Source: Oscillospiraceae bacterium (GTDB taxonomy: Bacteria; Bacillota; Clostridia; Oscillospirales; CAG-272). From it: DNA of 39,705 nucleotides. The DNA is taken from NCBI GenBank assembly GCA_015064785.1, contig SVRM01000030.1, positions 1 through 39,705 on the forward strand, written 5' to 3'. The notes beneath the pieces are model-generated. The model made no database searches. It was not told the origin of the DNA and worked only from the letters and a program-made list of their open reading frames with translations. Shown one piece after another: positions 36,783 through 39,705 of this stretch. Both the position numbers and the translations under genes were made by a program. The stretch's first letter is position 1. Each line of letters begins with the position of its first letter.

Positions 36783-38882
36783 TCACGCCACTTCGGTGCG
36801 GATGACCGCGAGACTGTGGGGTGGCAGTACAATTTTCACCGTGCCGTTTTCACTGACTGCGGCAAGCGTACTGACAGAAAACTCCGTACCCGGCACAACA
36901 TCGTCGGCGCTGTACAGCTCGGCAGAAAGAACAGCACCGGTGTTGTTCAGACAAAACGTTTTCGGCAGATCGAAGGAACGGTTGAGGAGTGTTGTGGTTA
37001 CCACATCCTGTTTTCTGGTTGAGGTCACATCTTCCTCGAGCGCACAGATCATACCGTTCGCGTGCGCTTTCATGACAGAGAACACCTGGCCTGTGGGCGA
37101 CAGCCGGACACCGTTCGGATAGACCTTGATGGCCCCCTCGTTAACCGATTCAAAGTGGCACGCCATGATTACACCGTACTTATCTGCGTTGCGGAACAGC
37201 ATATTCTGGAACGCAGCCGTCATGATACCCTCGCTGACACTGCCGCACCGGTACCATGCATACCATGCATTCCATTCATCGTAAGAAATCTTAACTTTGC
37301 TGTCCCCAAGCTGTTCACGGAGAATCCGGATGCGGGGCTGGAATTCCGTATCCACCTTGCGAATGAAGCCTTCATACTCTTCCCTGCGCATTTCGGGATC
37401 AATGTATTGCGGGAATCCGGCATAGTGATGCAGAGAAACGACAGATGCAACATCGGCAAGCGCCTGTGCAGAATATTCCGCCCATTCCTGATTGGGATAC
37501 GGACCGGAGGAGCAGATCGTCAGACCGGGCGAAACCACCAGCATCTGTTCAGCATGTTCACGGACAACTTTGGCATAGGCATCCGCTGTATTCGCCCCTT
37601 CCATATGACCGTATCCCATTTCGTTGCCAAGAGACCAGAACTGCACATTGTACGGTTCCGGATGTCCGTTTTCCGCCCTCAGCTTACCGTATGGCGTTGT
37701 TTCATCACCGTTGCAGTATTCCACCCACTGCGCGCTTTCTTCCGGTGTATTCCATGTCGGATTGAGCGTGATGAAGGGTTCTGCGCCAATTTCACGGCAG
37801 AGCGCAATAAAATCATCGGTGTTGATTTCGTGGAAATCGTATCCACTGGAATGCGGCTGTGTTTCCAGCCATTGATAGGATTGCAGAGGAGAACGCATAT
37901 TACGCGGCAGAAGTCCGTCCTTCCAGTGGTATTCTCCCGCAAAGTTGCCGCCGGGCCAGCGAAGCAACTTGATTCCCACTTCCTTGATTTTTTCGATCAC
38001 ATCTACACGCATCCCGCGGAAGTTTTTGGACGGCATCAGAGATATGGCACCGATCATGACAGTACCGATCGAATCAAAGGTGATCTCCAGCCGCGCTTCG
38101 GGGTCTTCCTTCGGAGAATGCAGCGTTACAGCAACCTCACGGTAATCGCCGGACTCTGCCATCAGCGTTTTGCTGTCATACACCGTTTTATCCGAACCGA
38201 TCAGCGAAACAGTGAGCTGATTTCCGGAAAAGGAGCGAACAGCAGCGCAAAAATCGTAATCGGTATCAGCCATCAGATAAAGGTCCTTCTGCCCCATACC
38301 GGTCAGCCCGGCATGATAATTGGTGATGTACTGCGCATTCCGCTCATGATTGCGGCGCATTTTATAGCCATCTCCGTGTCTTGTATATGGAGCGCCGAAC
38401 GCCATAATCGGATTTTCACCGACCGCATACCACTCATGTGCGCATCCGTACCGTCCGGGCTTACTGACAAATTTCCGGTTTCTGAGCATTTCAGCGGAAA
38501 GACCGCTGTAAATACATCCGCGGGTATGCTCAAGATTGTCCCCGAACAGCAGAGACGAAATGGATTGTGCGGATGTATAATCGAGTGTTACCGTTACATC
38601 CTCCGAGGGAGACTTTGGTACATCGATTTCTTTGGGAAGATCCATGGGAAGATTGCTGGAATGGGAGTCATCATGCTGTACACCGTTGACAATATCGGAA
38701 ATACTGCATCGGAACAGCAGTGCCATATTCTTGAGATTTTCGATATCCGGACATGCCAGCCCCCGCTCCCACTTGGAAACAGCTTTATCTGTGACCGAAA
38801 GATACTCACCCAGTGCCTGCTGGGAAAGATTCAGCCGTTTTCGGTTTTCTTTGATAAAGCTGCCTGTTTTCTGCATATTCAT
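36783..38882 (-). CDS. XRE helix-turn-helix domain fused to GH51-like alpha-L-arabinofuranosidase
   Basis: N-terminus FIKENRKRLNLSQQALGEYLSVTDKAVSKWERGLACPDIENLKNMALLFRCSISDIVNG (HTH_3); rest SSLLFGDNLEHTRGCIYSGLSAEMLRNRKF...LLRWPGGNFAGEYHWKDGLLPR...FWSLGNEMGYGHMEG...VKISYDEWNAWYAWY (GH51 motifs). Start chosen at ATG 38882 with SD aaggtg. Confidence 0.92.
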   Translation of the reverse strand: MNMQKTGSFIKENRKRLNLSQQALGEYLSVTDKAVSKWERGLACPDIENLKNMALLFRCSISDIVNGVQHDDSHSSNLPMDLPKEIDVPKSPSEDVTVTLDYTSAQSISSLLFGDNLEHTRGCIYSGLSAEMLRNRKFVSKPGRYGCAHEWYAVGENPIMAFGAPYTRHGDGYKMRRNHERNAQYITNYHAGLTGMGQKDLYLMADTDYDFCAAVRSFSGNQLTVSLIGSDKTVYDSKTLMAESGDYREVAVTLHSPKEDPEARLEITFDSIGTVMIGAISLMPSKNFRGMRVDVIEKIKEVGIKLLRWPGGNFAGEYHWKDGLLPRNMRSPLQSYQWLETQPHSSGYDFHEINTDDFIALCREIGAEPFITLNPTWNTPEESAQWVEYCNGDETTPYGKLRAENGHPEPYNVQFWSLGNEMGYGHMEGANTADAYAKVVREHAEQMLVVSPGLTICSSGPYPNQEWAEYSAQALADVASVVSLHHYAGFPQYIDPEMRREEYEGFIRKVDTEFQPRIRILREQLGDSKVKISYDEWNAWYAWYRCGSVSEGIMTAAFQNMLFRNADKYGVIMACHFESVNEGAIKVYPNGVRLSPTGQVFSVMKAHANGMICALEEDVTSTRKQDVVTTTLLNRSFDLPKTFCLNNTGAVLSAELYSADDVVPGTEFSVSTLAAVSENGTVKIVLPPHSLAVIRTEVA

Positions 38883-38895
38883 AGAAATCACCTTG

Positions 38896-38913
38896 GCTTT
38901 CGTTTACGAAAGC
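38896..38913. promoter_or_regulatory. Candidate operator: perfect inverted repeat GCTTTCGT-TT-ACGAAAGC
   Basis: Two perfect 8-nt arms, 2-nt spacer, immediately upstream of the SD of the HTH-GH51 gene. Confidence 0.55.
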
Positions 38914-39023
38914 TTACCTTTTAAGAATTTCGTCCCGAAATCCGGGAATTGTGGGTGTGGTTTGAATGCGATGTAATGGCAGGCAAAAATGTTGTTGTAA
39001 AAACAACAAAAGCCACAAAATTC

Positions 39024-39046
39024 GCGTGAAAAAGTGTTTTTCACGC
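39024..39046. terminator. Perfect hairpin gcgtgaaaaa-gtg-tttttcacgc (terminator-like)
   Basis: 10-bp perfect stem with A/T tracts inside the stem; upstream leader of the HTH-GH51 gene. Confidence 0.4.
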
Positions 39047-39145
39047 TATCATCTCTTTCTTTGTTTTTGTTTGACAGATCCAGCGTGATCGATCAATCAT
39101 CACATGCTGTCAAATCGTGGTACTTCTATTATACCATATAATTCA

Positions 39146-39274
39146 TCAAAATACCACCGACTTCTGGTTTACTTTTACTTTTTTGTGTCGATAAGCAAAG
39201 AAAATCAAGGACATGATATTGTAAATAGCGAATGCAACTGTAAAGACAAAACCAAAGCATTCCCAAAACTTCAT
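39146..39274 (-). CDS. Possible 42-aa single-TM small protein
   Basis: ATG-to-stop reading MKFWECFGFVFTVAFAIYNIMSLIFFAYRHKKVKVNQKSVVF*; agga-like SD upstream. Below the length cut-off of the supplied ORF track. Confidence 0.35.
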   Translation of the reverse strand: MKFWECFGFVFTVAFAIYNIMSLIFFAYRHKKVKVNQKSVVF

Positions 39275-39373
39275 ATTCTTTTCCTATCGATTGACAGCAT
39301 TCTGAAACTTCTCTGCCGGATTGTACCGAATCAGCAATTATTTAGAAAAACGCAAAAAACTTTCCGAAATCTA

Positions 39374-39402
39374 TTGACAAAACAGAATTAATGTGTTATA
39401 AT
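39374..39402 (+). promoter_or_regulatory. Promoter for tRNA-Pro
   Basis: Perfect TTGACA - 17 nt - TATAAT. Confidence 0.92.
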
Positions 39403-39447
39403 ATTATACGTTGAGCGGGAAACCGACAACATACCCCAAAAAGATGT

Positions 39448-39523
39448 CTGGGTGTAGCGCAGTTGGTAGCGCGCTACCTTGGGGTGGTAGAGGCCGCAAG
39501 TTCAAGTCTTGTCACTCAGACCA
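39448..39523 (+). tRNA. tRNA-Pro(GGG), CCA encoded
   Basis: ctgggtgtagcgcagttggtagcgcgctacc-ttggggt-ggtagaggccgcaagttcaagtcttgtcactcagacca; anticodon GGG. Confidence 0.94.
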
Positions 39524-39527
39524 GGAA

Positions 39528-39562
39528 AACGGGAGATGCAAAAATCTCCCGTTTTTCCTTTA
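39528..39562 (+). terminator. Terminator of tRNA-Pro
   Basis: acgggaga...tctcccgtttttcc. Confidence 0.85.
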
Positions 39563-39705
39563 ATATCAAGCTTTTTCCGCACTTTTCGGGTGCGGATTTT
39601 TTTGTTTTTTGCTCGCAAAAATGTACCGGAAAATACGCTGAAAATGAAGTTGGTACATAATTTGGTACATAGTTTCATTTGGCACTTTTCAAAGGTCGGT
39701 AGAGG

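Noticed and set aside
37062-38924. 620-aa plus-strand ORF opposite the HTH-GH51 gene
   Set aside because: Exact antisense of a clearly recognisable gene; no family motifs and no SD. Codon-bias shadow ORF.
39104-39391. 95-aa plus-strand ORF
   Set aside because: No SD or recognisable motifs, and its downstream end overlaps the tRNA-Pro -35 box region.

Overview
The window looks like a chromosomal segment of a Firmicutes/Clostridia bacterium (Oscillospiraceae-like by gene content; inferred). It contains about 30 well-supported protein-coding genes, four tRNAs (His-GTG, Arg-TCT and Gly-TCC in a minus-strand cluster; Pro-GGG near the right edge), several intrinsic terminators and several clear TTGNNN-17-TATAAT promoters. 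Gene content includes a sortase, an atypical OmpR-type response regulator, an AGCS alanine:sodium symporter, a metallophosphoesterase, MgtC, a TPR+LRR membrane protein, two solute-binding lipoproteins without adjacent permeases, a ThuA/Gfo-Idh operon, PepT, an SseB-domain protein, a RelA/SpoT-type alarmone synthetase, an ECF S-component with a terminator-containing leader, and a glycan-degradation region (AraC, GH127, GH43-like, solute-binding protein, heparinase-like, AlgX/J-like SGNH protein, GH51). The most interesting items are: (1) a single ORF fusing an XRE helix-turn-helix domain to an apparently catalytically intact GH51 arabinofuranosidase, with a perfect inverted repeat just upstream of its ribosome-binding site; (2) arrays of consecutive palindromes, two of which share a near-identical core and lie in opposite orientation around a ~2 kb segment; (3) a frameshifted SpaA-like/SLH surface-protein remnant inside that segment; (4) a response regulator with a degenerate receiver pocket; (5) an uncharacterised attenuator-like leader before an ECF transporter gene. 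No CRISPR array, rRNA or intact transposase was recognised. All family calls come from reading motifs by eye; no database search was run.
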